A stretch of DNA of 64,000 bases from the NCBI RefSeq assembly GCF_003026365.1, contig NZ_PYOM01000001.1, forward strand, positions 186,001-250,000, written 5' to 3'. Position 1 is the first letter of the stretch. Every line of letters starts with the position of its first letter. The notes beneath the pieces are model-generated. The model saw only the letters and a list, made by a program, of their open reading frames with translations. It was not told the origin of the DNA and ran no database searches. This stretch comes from Photobacterium angustum. GTDB taxonomy: Bacteria; Pseudomonadota; Gammaproteobacteria; Enterobacterales; Vibrionaceae. This document shows positions 54,934-63,616 of this stretch, piece after piece. Position numbers and translations under genes: made by a program.

Positions 54934-56214
54934 TTAGAAACGGTAGCTTGCTTGGACACCGGCTAACCACACATCACCAGATGTTGTTCCAGCAAATTGT
55001 CCAAACATTGGATGCTCTTTGTCTTTTTCAAGCATGTATGCTTTCTTTGCATAAACGTAGGTAAGGCCTGCATCTAATGTCAAATTCTTAGACCATTGGT
55101 AACCCGCACCAAGACTTAACCAAGTACGATCTGTTTCTGGAATGGTTTGAGTTCTGTGGGCTTCATCAACTGCAGCCATGTCATAGGCAATACCAGAGCG
55201 AAGTGCTAACTTTTCTGTTGCTTGATAAGTGGTACCAATAGCAAAGCGGTAGTTATCTTTCCAATTCTCATCTTTAATATGCTCTACATTTTCGGGCATA
55301 TTTGGAATACTTGCTTGTAGCTTTTTAAAGCTGCTCCAATCTGTCCAGTTAATGCTAGCGTGAACTGACCACTGGTCATTTAACTGATGGAAACTTGCAA
55401 TTTCAGCTGATGCTGGTAACTCAAGAGGTAAAGAACCTGCATATTGTGTTAATGGCATTTTGCCTTGAATTGCATAAGCTTTGTCATAAGCAATACCATT
55501 TGCATGTCCAGTTAGATTTAGTTTAACTGCTGAATGGTAGCTTACACCAATACGGTTACTAGGGGTGATTTGCCATGCTGCACCAGCTTGCCAACCCCAA
55601 GCGTTATCTTCACCTTCCATGTATTTTAGAGGCAGTCCACCTAAAGGTTTTGGTAATGCTGCGCCAAAGTGACCTTTCGCAATTATGTAGCGAACGCCTG
55701 CGCCAACGCTAAATTGATCATTGATTTTGTAACCAAGGTTAGGATTGATCTCAACGGTGTGGACTTCTGCTTGATTACCAAATTGTGAACCTAAAAAGTC
55801 AGTGCCCAAGTCTGTACGCATACCAAAGTTTGTACCAAATGCTAGGCCTAATGTTGCTTTATCGTTTAACTGACCTGAAACGTAGAAGTTTGGAATGACA
55901 GCACTATTTGCGATGTCATCAGCTTGAGTATTAAAGCTACCTCCAGGTGTAGTTGCAGTACCTTTAACATCAATGTTTGGGTCAACGTAAATTGCACCTA
56001 CTGATATTTGCGTACCTTCAAGGTAGGTCAGCATTGCAGGGTTACGGAATTGGGTGCTGGCATTATCAGCCATTGCTGCTTCACCAGCAAATGCGCGGCC
56101 TAAACCTGTTGCTGAATATTCAGCCAATTGGAATCCTGCTGCTAGGGCGTTAGAGCTCATGCCTAATGCTAGTGCAGCAGTTAAAGATAATGTAATTTTA
56201 TTTTTATTCATCAT
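54934..56214 (-). CDS. fadL: FadL-type long-chain fatty acid porin (first copy)
   Basis: FadL proteins transport long-chain fatty acids across the outer membrane. The 426-residue product has a signal peptide ending ALAAG, then FQLAEYSATGLGRAFAGEAA, the NPA box region (QFRNPAMLTYLEGTQ) and a C-terminal beta-barrel ending in Phe (VQASYRF). A second, diverged copy lies just upstream on the same strand. Start ATG at 56214, or the next codon; the ribosome-binding site is poor. A FadR-like operator lies about 160 bp upstream. Confidence 0.93.
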   Translation of the reverse strand: MMNKNKITLSLTAALALGMSSNALAAGFQLAEYSATGLGRAFAGEAAMADNASTQFRNPAMLTYLEGTQISVGAIYVDPNIDVKGTATTPGGSFNTQADDIANSAVIPNFYVSGQLNDKATLGLAFGTNFGMRTDLGTDFLGSQFGNQAEVHTVEINPNLGYKINDQFSVGAGVRYIIAKGHFGAALPKPLGGLPLKYMEGEDNAWGWQAGAAWQITPSNRIGVSYHSAVKLNLTGHANGIAYDKAYAIQGKMPLTQYAGSLPLELPASAEIASFHQLNDQWSVHASINWTDWSSFKKLQASIPNMPENVEHIKDENWKDNYRFAIGTTYQATEKLALRSGIAYDMAAVDEAHRTQTIPETDRTWLSLGAGYQWSKNLTLDAGLTYVYAKKAYMLEKDKEHPMFGQFAGTTSGDVWLAGVQASYRF

Positions 56215-56374
56215 TTCTATATTAATCGCTAATTGTTCGCTGAAACTAAGTCGCGAATAATACCCTTAACAATTAATAACGTGACGATTTATCGCTATGA
56301 ATTCTCATTATCGAATTAATATTCTATTAAATTTACCATTTTAGATTTATATCCGTTATTTTTTGTTCGTAGTG

Positions 56375-56391
56375 TTCTGGTCTGATCTGTT
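56375..56391. promoter_or_regulatory. FadR-like operator upstream of first fadL
   Basis: TTCTGGTCTGATCTGTT matches the FadR consensus core CTGGTC-N-GA-(C)-N-TGTT at all but one or two informative positions. It lies between the two fadL genes. Confidence 0.6.
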
Positions 56392-56564
56392 TTCAGCGTA
56401 CACATGTACCAGTGATTGCACTTTGTTGGTTGCTATTTGTACAGATATTGGACATGTAGAGTGAATAAATGAAAGAAAAGCGGGGTTGAAATGATGGAGA
56501 AAAGATCAAAAAAGGAGCCAAATGGCTCCTTTTTATCATTTTAGCGATCAAGTGTACGCTGAAA
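56391..56564. repeat. 13-bp inverted repeats bounding a 174-bp segment
   Basis: TTTCAGCGTACAC (56391-56403) and its exact inverse GTGTACGCTGAAA (56552-56564) bound the segment between the FadR-like site and the fadL stop codon. No gene is seen inside, only the terminator of the upstream fadL. No target duplication could be recognised. Confidence 0.5.
56509..56534. terminator. Terminator after second fadL
   Basis: Stem AAAAAGGAGCC (56509-56519) / GGCTCCTTTTT (56524-56534). On the minus strand it follows the fadL stop by about 30 bases and ends in T residues. Confidence 0.88.
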
Positions 56565-57779
56565 TTAGAATGAACGGCTGTATTGTAGACCGTACAACCA
56601 TGCGTTAGCACGGGTTGTTGCTGTTAAAGCACCATCTGCTTCGTTAGCTTTCACATCTTCTCCAATTAAGTAAGTTAGGCCAAAGTCGATGGTTGATTTA
56701 CTGTCTAGGTGATAGCTAAAGCCGCCAGATAGCCAGTTACGATCTGAGTCTGGTACAGAAATTGATGTTTTCTTATCTTGCGCACTTGTGTCATGCATGT
56801 AGCCCGCACGCAGTGTCCAATCGTTGTTTAGGTAGTAAGTACCACCGATAGAGTAGTGCCAACCATCTTGCCAGTTGTAATCGTTAATTAGTGTTCCACC
56901 AGATGTTTCTAGTTTGTCGAACTCACTCCAACGGATCCATTGAATGCTGTAGTGAACCGCAAATTTATCGTTTAGTTTATTGAAACCAGAAAACTCAGCC
57001 ATATCAGGTAATGGCATTAGCAATTTTTCGTTGCTAAGATCTTCAACTCTAAATGTTTTAGCATTTAGTTTGTGCATATCACCTTTAGCTTTTAATGTTG
57101 GGCTGTAACGGTAAGATAAGCCAAAGCGGTTGTTCTGATCTAATTCGTAGATTGTACCTAGGTTAAAGCCTAGCGCTACACCATCGGCATCAATGTTAGC
57201 CGCATCTCGGTTTGGCCCTAACATATCACGACCGCGTTCAAGTTTACCGCTACCGTAAATTACATCTAAACCACCACCAATACTGAATTGTTGGTTTACG
57301 CGGTAAGCTGCACTTAGGCCCAAGTTCATACTTTTCACATCAGTGATGCCACCGAATAGGTCGGCAGTATAACCTTTGTTAAATTCAGTTTTAGTACCGA
57401 AGTTTGAGTAAAGTGAAGCACCTACAGCGAATTTATCGTTAATAGGCTGAATGTAATAAATGTTTGGCGCATAACTTGTACCACCAATTGATGCATCTTC
57501 AAGACGATTTCCTGCAAAAGCAGCATCTTTAACTTTTATGTCAGTATCAATGGCAATAACACCAAGAGACAGTGCAGGTGCATCAAATAGCGTCATTGAG
57601 GCAGCGTTTTTTGCCATTGTTGATGCGTTGTCTGCAATAACACCGTCACCTGAAAATGCACGGCCAAGACCGGTTGCAGATTGTGCGTTTAGTTGAAATC
57701 CTGCCGCCATAGATTGTGAAGAGGCTAAAGCGATCGCAGCAGTAATAACTGAACGAGTGAAAATTTGCTTCTTATTCAT
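56565..57779 (-). CDS. fadL: FadL-type long-chain fatty acid porin (second copy)
   Basis: The 404-residue outer-membrane porin has a signal peptide (cleavage near SMAAG), FQLNAQSATGLGRAFSGDGV, NAASMTLFDAPALSLGV in place of the NPA box region, and a barrel ending LQYSRSF. It is clearly related to the copy downstream but diverged throughout, so it may have different substrates. Its promoter with an overlapping FadR-like operator is visible upstream. The DUF3379/ECF sigma pair lies upstream on the same strand behind its own terminator. Confidence 0.93.
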   Translation of the reverse strand: MNKKQIFTRSVITAAIALASSQSMAAGFQLNAQSATGLGRAFSGDGVIADNASTMAKNAASMTLFDAPALSLGVIAIDTDIKVKDAAFAGNRLEDASIGGTSYAPNIYYIQPINDKFAVGASLYSNFGTKTEFNKGYTADLFGGITDVKSMNLGLSAAYRVNQQFSIGGGLDVIYGSGKLERGRDMLGPNRDAANIDADGVALGFNLGTIYELDQNNRFGLSYRYSPTLKAKGDMHKLNAKTFRVEDLSNEKLLMPLPDMAEFSGFNKLNDKFAVHYSIQWIRWSEFDKLETSGGTLINDYNWQDGWHYSIGGTYYLNNDWTLRAGYMHDTSAQDKKTSISVPDSDRNWLSGGFSYHLDSKSTIDFGLTYLIGEDVKANEADGALTATTRANAWLYGLQYSRSF

Positions 57780-57846
57780 GCTTAGAATAATTCCTAATTA
57801 TATATATTATTGTTTTTTATTAGCCTATGTTGGCTAATTTGCGACG

Positions 57847-57886
57847 ATTGTAGGGGGTGTACTGACTTAATCAAATCTGACCAGTG
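57847..57886 (-). promoter_or_regulatory. Promoter with overlapping FadR-like operator for second fadL
   Basis: On the minus strand: TTGATT (57874-57869), 16 bases, TACAAT (57852-57847). The sequence at 57870-57886, minus-strand core CTGGTCAGATTTG, resembles the FadR consensus and overlaps the -35, so binding would block transcription. Confidence 0.6.
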
Positions 57887-57982
57887 TGATGTTTAAGTGA
57901 AAATACGTTTTAACGAAATTTATAGTGATTTTGGTATCAAATATAGTTGTTTTTGGTTGTTTTAACGACAAATTTCAGAGGT

Positions 57983-58013
57983 AAAAAAACGGCAACATAG
58001 CATGTGTTACCGT
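57983..58013 (-). terminator. Terminator of the sigma/DUF3379 operon
   Basis: On the minus strand ACGGTAACA (58013-58005) pairs with TGTTGCCGT (57997-57989) with one G-T pair, followed by a run of T. Confidence 0.8.
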
Positions 58014-58043
58014 TATAAGAAGGGCTAAAAGTCAGTAGGAATA

Positions 58044-58760
58044 TTAGATTTCCCAGCTAAGGTCATTCTTAATTTTACTCGCAACAGGCATTAAGTTTTG
58101 ACCCTTATCGCCAACAATAATTAAACTTGCCTCTCTGATTGGTACGACTAGACTTTCGTTATTATTGTCTGTTGAGTTAGAAATAGTATGGCTAAGGGTT
58201 GGAACAACAAATACCGTGACTTTACCCTGTGGTGTATCCATCACCATATGTAATGAGCGTTTACCATCAAAGCCACAATAGTTCACATAATAAATGTGTC
58301 CTGGTAAATCTTTCATTTCCGTTCCAAAAGGTTGCAGTTTGGCATTTACTTGCTGCAATGTTGCTTTTTCATCAATGTTATCGACAAATTTTGCTTCATA
58401 AGAAACATGTTCAAGCGCGACATTGGCAAGATTATTGAACGGTACCTGTTGGCTTGGTAAAAAGTTCATTTGCCCCACAAATAGACCAAAAGCGAAAGCA
58501 ACAGAGGCTGCTAGGCCATAAGACCAATAGCTATTAATTCCTTGCTTTTTTGTTTCTTCGCCGGCTTGATGAAATAAAATTTTATCAGCCAGATCATCGG
58601 GTACATCTACTTTTAGCACTTGTTCTAATTGCATATCAAGTTGTTGTAATTCATCAGCAAACTTTTTATTAGCCGCTGATTGATGTTTACATGCAGTCAC
58701 GGTGGGATCATTATCATGTGGATCAGCTAATAATCTCCGTCTAAATTCTAGTTCATCCAT
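58044..58760 (-). CDS. DUF3379 membrane protein, likely anti-sigma factor
   Basis: The 238-residue product has a cytoplasmic N-terminal part (1-75), one membrane helix (about 78-97; YGLAASVAFAFGLFVGQ) and a periplasmic C-terminal domain, the layout of a transmembrane anti-sigma factor. It belongs to DUF3379. ATG 58760 follows AGGGGGA and overlaps the end of the sigma gene by eight bases, so the two are translationally coupled. The anti-sigma role is inferred from layout and coupling; the signal sensed is unknown. Confidence 0.85.
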   Translation of the reverse strand: MDELEFRRRLLADPHDNDPTVTACKHQSAANKKFADELQQLDMQLEQVLKVDVPDDLADKILFHQAGEETKKQGINSYWSYGLAASVAFAFGLFVGQMNFLPSQQVPFNNLANVALEHVSYEAKFVDNIDEKATLQQVNAKLQPFGTEMKDLPGHIYYVNYCGFDGKRSLHMVMDTPQGKVTVFVVPTLSHTISNSTDNNNESLVVPIREASLIIVGDKGQNLMPVASKIKNDLSWEI

Positions 58761-59316
58761 TCTGATTCCCCCTTTTTGACTCTTTACTTTCAAGTTGCTC
58801 TTTTAATTGGTTACGGGCTCGAAACAAGCGAGTCATCACTGTATTTCGGTTTAGTTCAAGAATCTCTGCAATTTCATCACCATTAAAGCCAGCCATGACT
58901 TGTAAAATGAGTGGTTCTCTATACTCTGGCGCTAAATTCATGATTAAACGCTGAAGCATATGTTGCTCAGTATCCATTTCAACGCTTGGTGTAGAATCTG
59001 CAATGGTATGCTCATCAATATCAACCAGATCAAATTGCTTTCTCTCAAACCGACGTGCATTTTCACGCCTAAGTATGGTAATCAACCATGCCTTTGCGGC
59101 TTTATCATCTTGTAGGCTATCAAGGGAGCGCCATGCACGTAAGCATGTTTCTTGTACCAAATCTTCAGCAATATGCTGATCGTGGCACAACCAATATGCG
59201 TAACGGTAGAGATCCCGATGCCAAGCCCTAACAAGGGCCTCGTATCTTCGTTGTTTGTCCATATCTAAAGAGACCGAGGGATCGTGTTTTTTCTTACCAA
59301 AAAAATTTTTGAACAT
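58753..59316 (-). CDS. ECF-family RNA polymerase sigma factor
   Basis: A 187-residue sigma-70 family protein with only region 2 (RYAYWLCHDQHIAEDLVQET and WLITILRRENARRFER) and region 4 (LAPEYREPLILQVMAGFNGD, IAEILELNRNTVMTRLFRAR), the ECF layout. It is upstream of and overlapping the DUF3379 gene. Its target promoters are unknown; two fadL genes follow on the same strand, but they have their own FadR-type control. No reliable ECF promoter was recognised upstream. Confidence 0.92.
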   Translation of the reverse strand: MFKNFFGKKKHDPSVSLDMDKQRRYEALVRAWHRDLYRYAYWLCHDQHIAEDLVQETCLRAWRSLDSLQDDKAAKAWLITILRRENARRFERKQFDLVDIDEHTIADSTPSVEMDTEQHMLQRLIMNLAPEYREPLILQVMAGFNGDEIAEILELNRNTVMTRLFRARNQLKEQLESKESKRGNQNG

Positions 59317-59453
59317 GGCAATATCCGTCGTTGTCCTTACGAAAAATCTTATGAATAGAGAAAGTAATAAGGTGTTTACCTTTCTTTTTTATAATTAAGC
59401 TGATAATTCACACTAAAATTGATCTGGTTCAAAATTTGATTCCGGCAGCGCGT

Positions 59454-59677
59454 TATAGTGACTGCGTCATCTGATAGCGAGATGGTGGGTTATTAAACCG
59501 GCTATTGTAATGCTATCTGTTGAGCAAGATGACAACTTCCTTTTGAAGGCTGACTTTACTTTCTCTTATCAGGTTTTCCTGATTTTGCAATTAGCTTAAT
59601 GCTGATTGACTTATTCATTACGCAGATTGCTTTCCGCGTGAATTATAACCATACCTTATAAGGTATGGTTTTTTTTT
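59454..59677 (+). ncRNA. Candidate structured small RNA upstream of fadIJ
   Basis: No credible gene is found here, but successive inverted repeats tile the segment: GTCATCT 59466/AGATGAC 59527, GATAGC 59473/GCTATC 59512, ATCAGG 59568/CCTGAT 59578, ATTAGC 59590/GCTGAT 59601, ACGC 59620/GCGT 59636. It ends with a perfect 24-bp palindrome (59647-59670) and seven T residues. TATAGT at 59454 could be a -10, though without a good -35, so the 5' end is uncertain. A 29-codon frame at 59510-59599 lacks a ribosome-binding site. Confidence 0.5.
59647..59677 (+). terminator. Strong terminator of an unassigned plus-strand transcript
   Basis: Palindrome with AACCATACC / GGTATGGTT arms followed by at least seven T residues. 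No plus-strand gene precedes it for more than 4 kb, which implies an unannotated transcript. Confidence 0.88.
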
Positions 59678-59823
59678 GCCTATCTTTCTCTGTTTACCTT
59701 CTAGTTTTATATCTTTTTTAACTCTCTCTCTAATTATCTGCATTTTACCGCTTAATATCGTTTTAAAACTGAGAGGATAGATCACAATCTTTGACACTTC
59801 TCCCGTAAAATTTAAACACTTGA

Positions 59824-59867
59824 TTGAATTTGGTAACATTTAGCTTACAATTGGGAGGTCTGACCTC
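59824..59867 (+). promoter_or_regulatory. fadIJ promoter with FadR-like operator
   Basis: TTGAAT (59824-59829), 16 bases, TACAAT (59846-59851), followed at once by the palindrome GAGGTCTGACCTC (59855-59867), whose GGTCNGACC core is that of FadR sites. The operator would cover the transcription start. A small perfect hairpin, GGCTTA/TAAGCC, lies in the leader just before the ribosome-binding site. Confidence 0.6.
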
Positions 59868-59923
59868 TAGTGCACGGTGTGCCGAACGGCTTACTGTAAG
59901 CCAAATTATCAAAAGGAGTTGCG

Positions 59924-61234
59924 ATGACACGTCTCCAAAATCTTACTACTCGTCAAGGGGAACGTATTGCCGTTGTTAGCGGTTTACGTACACCATTTGC
60001 TCGTCAAGCTACCGCTTTCGATGGTGTTCCTGCTTTGGATCTCGGAAAGCTGGTTGTCAATGATATGCTACAAACGCTTGATTTTGATCCGATGCTCATT
60101 GAGCAAGTGGTGTTTGGGCAAGTGGTTCAAATGCCAGAAGCGCCAAATATCGCGCGTGAAATCGTCCTCGGTACTGGTATGAACATTCATACAGATGCTT
60201 ACAGTGTTACCCGTGCCTGTGCCACAAGTTTTCAAGCTGCTGCTAACGTTGCTGAGAGTATTATCTCAGGCACTATCGATATTGGTATTGCAGGTGGTGC
60301 TGATTCATCATCGGTATTACCTATTGGTGTGAGTAAAAAAATGGCAGCGACTTTGCTTGCACTTAGTAAAGCGAAAACCATGTCAAAACGGCTTAAGTTA
60401 TTAAGTTTGCTTAGTATGAAAGATTTAATGCCTGTGCCGCCTGCCGTTGCTGAATATTCAACAGGATTAAGCATGGGACAGACCGCAGAGCAGATGGCAA
60501 AAACACATAGTATTAGTCGTGAAGATCAAGATGCACTAGCTCACCGTTCACATACATTAGCGGCACAAGCATGGCGAGATGGTTTGATCCGTGATGAAGT
60601 GATGACGGCATTCCCACAACCTTATCGCCAGTGGATAGATAAAGACAACAACATTCGTGAAGAATCGACTCTTGAATCTTATGCCAAATTACGACCAGCC
60701 TTTGATCGTAAATATGGATCAGTAACAGCAGCAAATGCGACGCCATTAACGGATGGCGCAGCCGCAATACTGATGATGCGAGAAGGGCGAGCTAAGGAAT
60801 TAGGACTAACACCATTAGGGTATATTCGTTCCTACGCGTTTTCCGCAATAGGGGTTGAAAGCGATATGCTGATGGGACCTTCTTACGCGACGCCTGTTGC
60901 ACTGGAACGTGCAGGTTTAAACTTATCCGATCTTACCTTGATTGATATGCATGAGGCTTTTGCTGCCCAAACATTAGCAAATTTAAAAATGTTTGCTTCT
61001 ACTAAGTTTGCGCGTGAAAAGTTAGGCCGTATTGATGCGATTGGTGAAGTTGATATGGATAAATTCAATGTATTAGGTGGCTCATTAGCTTATGGACATC
61101 CATTTGCAGCAACAGGCGCACGTATGATCACCCAAACGCTACGTGAATTAAAACGCCGTGGTGGTGGTTTTGCATTAAATACAGCATGTGCAGCTGGTGG
61201 TTTAGGTGCGGCAATGATTTTGGAGGCTGAATAA
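59924..61234 (+). CDS. fadI: 3-ketoacyl-CoA thiolase FadI
   Basis: FadI cleaves 3-ketoacyl-CoA to acetyl-CoA and a shortened acyl-CoA in beta-oxidation, as partner of FadJ. The 436-residue thiolase has nucleophile Cys99 in [12 protein letters not shown], the motif [30 protein letters not shown] with the active-site His, and a second Cys in [21 protein letters not shown] precedes the ATG. It is longer than FadA, as FadI proteins are. It overlaps fadJ by one base. Confidence 0.96.
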   Translation: MTRLQNLTTRQGERIAVVSGLRTPFARQATAFDGVPALDLGKLVVNDMLQTLDFDPMLIEQVVFGQVVQMPEAPNIAREIVLGTGMNIHTDAYSVTRACATSFQAAANVAESIISGTIDIGIAGGADSSSVLPIGVSKKMAATLLALSKAKTMSKRLKLLSLLSMKDLMPVPPAVAEYSTGLSMGQTAEQMAKTHSISREDQDALAHRSHTLAAQAWRDGLIRDEVMTAFPQPYRQWIDKDNNIREESTLESYAKLRPAFDRKYGSVTAANATPLTDGAAAILMMREGRAKELGLTPLGYIRSYAFSAIGVESDMLMGPSYATPVALERAGLNLSDLTLIDMHEAFAAQTLANLKMFASTKFAREKLGRIDAIGEVDMDKFNVLGGSLAYGHPFAATGARMITQTLRELKRRGGGFALNTACAAGGLGAAMILEAE

Positions 61235-63354
61235 TGACACAATCTGCATTTAGTTTATCGTACAGTGATAATGGTGTTGCTTGGCTAAAAATTGATGTGC
61301 CAAATGAGAAAATGAACACCTTACAAGCTGAGTTTTCAGAGCAAATAACTTCAGTGCTCGCAGAGCTTAAAGCACGTTCAGATATTAAAGGGCTTGTTGT
61401 TCATTCTGGGAAGCCTGATAACTTTGTCGCTGGCGCTGATATTCGTATGTTATCAGCCTGTGAAACAGCACAAGAAGCGCAAGCCTTAGCGAAAAATGGA
61501 CAGATTTTATTTTCACAGTTAGAGCAACTGCCTTTTCATGTGGTTGCAGCAATTCACGGCCCATGTTTAGGGGGCGGCTTAGAGCTTGCTCTTGCTTGTC
61601 ATAGCCGAGTTTGTAGTGATGATGATAAAACCCGATTAGGATTACCAGAAGTACAATTGGGGTTACTCCCTGGCTCAGGAGGTACACAGCGTTTACCTCG
61701 TTTGATTGGCGTAGCTAACGCGCTTGATATGATTTTATCGGGTAAGCAATTACGCGCGAAAAAAGCGGTGAAATTGGGGGTGATTGATCAAGTTGTCCCT
61801 GAGAGCATTTTATTAAATGTTGCCGAGCAAATGGCTCTATCGCCCAAACCTAGCCGCAAATCATCCATGCAAAATTGGGCATTGGGCGGAAATCCATTAG
61901 GTCGCTCTGTTGTGTTTGATCAAGCGGCGAAAAAAGCACATGAGAAAACACGTGGTAATTATCCTGCCGTCGATGCCATTTTAGAAGTTGTGAAATATGG
62001 CTTACAACATGGGATGGAAAAAGGGTTAGAACAAGAGGCTAAAGTATTTGGTGAATTAGTGATGTCACCAGAATCCGCCGCGCTTCGTAGTATCTTTTTT
62101 GCCACAACAGCAATGAAAAAAGAAACGGGTTCAGAGGCTGAGCCATTAACTGTCGAACGAGTCGCTGTATTGGGTGGCGGTTTAATGGGCGGTGGTATTA
62201 GCCATGTTACAGCAACGAAAGCGGGTTATCCGGTACGGATCAAAGATATCAGTAATGATGGTATCCAAAATGCGCTAGCCTACAATTTCAAGCTACTTGA
62301 GAAAAAACGTAAGCGTAAAATTATCTCGAAAGCCACATTACAAAAACAAATGCTAACTATGACAGGTGGGACTGATTTTACTGGTTTTAATCAGGCCGAT
62401 GTAGTGATTGAAGCAGTATTTGAAGATTTAGCACTCAAACATCAAATGGTAAAAGATGTTGAAGAGCATGCTAAGCCCAATACTATATTTGCCACTAATA
62501 CATCCTCATTGCCGATCAATCAAATAGCACAAGCGGCAGAACATCCTGAGAATGTTGTCGGTCTTCACTATTTTAGCCCAGTAGAAAAAATGCCATTAGT
62601 TGAGGTGATTCCACATCAAGGCACGGAAACGGGAAGTGGAACATCAGAAGAGACGATTGCAACGGTTGTAGCCTTGGCGAAAAAACAAGGTAAAACCCCG
62701 ATAGTGGTCGGCGATAAAGCAGGCTTTTACGTTAATCGTATACTAGCGCCTTACATGAATGAAGCGGCGCGCGTGCTTCTCAGTGGTGAGCCGATTGAGC
62801 ACATAGATAGAGCCCTACTTAACTTTGGTTTCCCTGTTGGGCCAATCACATTATTAGATGAAGTTGGTGTTGATGTTGGCGCGAAGATAAGCCCTATTCT
62901 GTTAGCTGAACTAGGTGATCGATTTGAAGCGCCAGATGTGTTTGATTTATTGCTGAAGGATGATCGCAAGGGACGTAAAAGCGGTAAAGGTTTTTATCGT
63001 TATAATACCAAGAAAAAAGAAGTCGATAAGTCAGTTTATAAGCTGCTTGAGCTGGAACCAAAGATTAAGGAATCTGAAACTGAAATCGCGGTTCGTTGTA
63101 GTTTAATGATGCTGAATGAAGCTGCAAGATGTTTAGATGAAGGCGTGATCCGTTCGGCAAGAGATGGCGATATTGGTGCTATTTTCGGTATCGGTTTTCC
63201 ACCGTTCTTAGGCGGGCCGTTCCGTTATATGGATCATATTGGAATAACGCGTGTTGTTGATATGCTAAACGAGTACACAGATAAGTATGGTGATCGTTTT
63301 AAACCGTGCGAGCGATTACTTGATATGGCTAAAGAAGAGAAAACTTTTTATTAG
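61234..63354 (+). CDS. fadJ: Fatty acid oxidation complex alpha subunit FadJ
   Basis: FadJ carries enoyl-CoA hydratase and 3-hydroxyacyl-CoA dehydrogenase activities. In 706 residues: an N-terminal crotonase domain with [18 protein letters not shown] and [20 protein letters not shown] (the catalytic Glu residues are in ELA and PEV), and a C-terminal dehydrogenase with the NAD site [14 protein letters not shown] and the [19 protein letters not shown] segment. It is coupled to fadI through TAATG. Confidence 0.96.
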   Translation: MTQSAFSLSYSDNGVAWLKIDVPNEKMNTLQAEFSEQITSVLAELKARSDIKGLVVHSGKPDNFVAGADIRMLSACETAQEAQALAKNGQILFSQLEQLPFHVVAAIHGPCLGGGLELALACHSRVCSDDDKTRLGLPEVQLGLLPGSGGTQRLPRLIGVANALDMILSGKQLRAKKAVKLGVIDQVVPESILLNVAEQMALSPKPSRKSSMQNWALGGNPLGRSVVFDQAAKKAHEKTRGNYPAVDAILEVVKYGLQHGMEKGLEQEAKVFGELVMSPESAALRSIFFATTAMKKETGSEAEPLTVERVAVLGGGLMGGGISHVTATKAGYPVRIKDISNDGIQNALAYNFKLLEKKRKRKIISKATLQKQMLTMTGGTDFTGFNQADVVIEAVFEDLALKHQMVKDVEEHAKPNTIFATNTSSLPINQIAQAAEHPENVVGLHYFSPVEKMPLVEVIPHQGTETGSGTSEETIATVVALAKKQGKTPIVVGDKAGFYVNRILAPYMNEAARVLLSGEPIEHIDRALLNFGFPVGPITLLDEVGVDVGAKISPILLAELGDRFEAPDVFDLLLKDDRKGRKSGKGFYRYNTKKKEVDKSVYKLLELEPKIKESETEIAVRCSLMMLNEAARCLDEGVIRSARDGDIGAIFGIGFPPFLGGPFRYMDHIGITRVVDMLNEYTDKYGDRFKPCERLLDMAKEEKTFY

Positions 63355-63370
63355 CCAATAGATTAATTAA

Positions 63371-63403
63371 AAAACCGATGAGCTTAGGCCATCGGTTTTT
63401 TTT
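63371..63403 (+). terminator. Terminator of fadIJ
   Basis: Stem AAAACCGATG (63371-63380) / CATCGGTTTT (63390-63399) followed by more T residues. Confidence 0.88.
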
Positions 63404-63528
63404 GATATTCAATAAAGCCTTAATTCTCTTAATAAATATTATTAATCAAATAGATAGGTTTTAATTTGATGTTCTGACTTTAGTAATAGTATGGGTGATA
63501 AATGTTATATACAACGAATGATAATAGA

Positions 63529-63566
63529 CAAAAAGCCATATTTAACATTTAGTTGTAAATATGGCT
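63529..63566 (-). terminator. Terminator of the M16 peptidase gene
   Basis: 11-bp perfect stem AGCCATATTTA (63534-63544) / TAAATATGGCT (63556-63566); on the minus strand it is followed by TTTTTG. It lies about 50 bases past the gene's stop codon. Confidence 0.78.
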
Positions 63567-63616
63567 CGTTATTTAGACGGTTGTCTTAATTGTTATATGA
63601 GACAAGTCATGTCAGC

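Noticed and set aside
56393-56611. 72-codon minus-strand frame after the second fadL
   Set aside because: Overlaps the fadL 3' end and its terminator; no ribosome-binding site and no recognisable sequence.
59421-59437. FadR-like half site near the ECF sigma promoter region
   Set aside because: Only CTGGT matches; the second half of the operator is missing.
59423-59440. Sigma-54 element (TGG-N10-GA) before the candidate RNA
   Set aside because: The -12 dinucleotide is GA rather than GC, so it fails the invariant part of the consensus.
59618-59839. 73-codon minus-strand frame upstream of fadI
   Set aside because: It runs through the strong terminator palindrome and the T/A-rich region before fadI; composition is low complexity and lysine-rich. 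A start signal was not seen.
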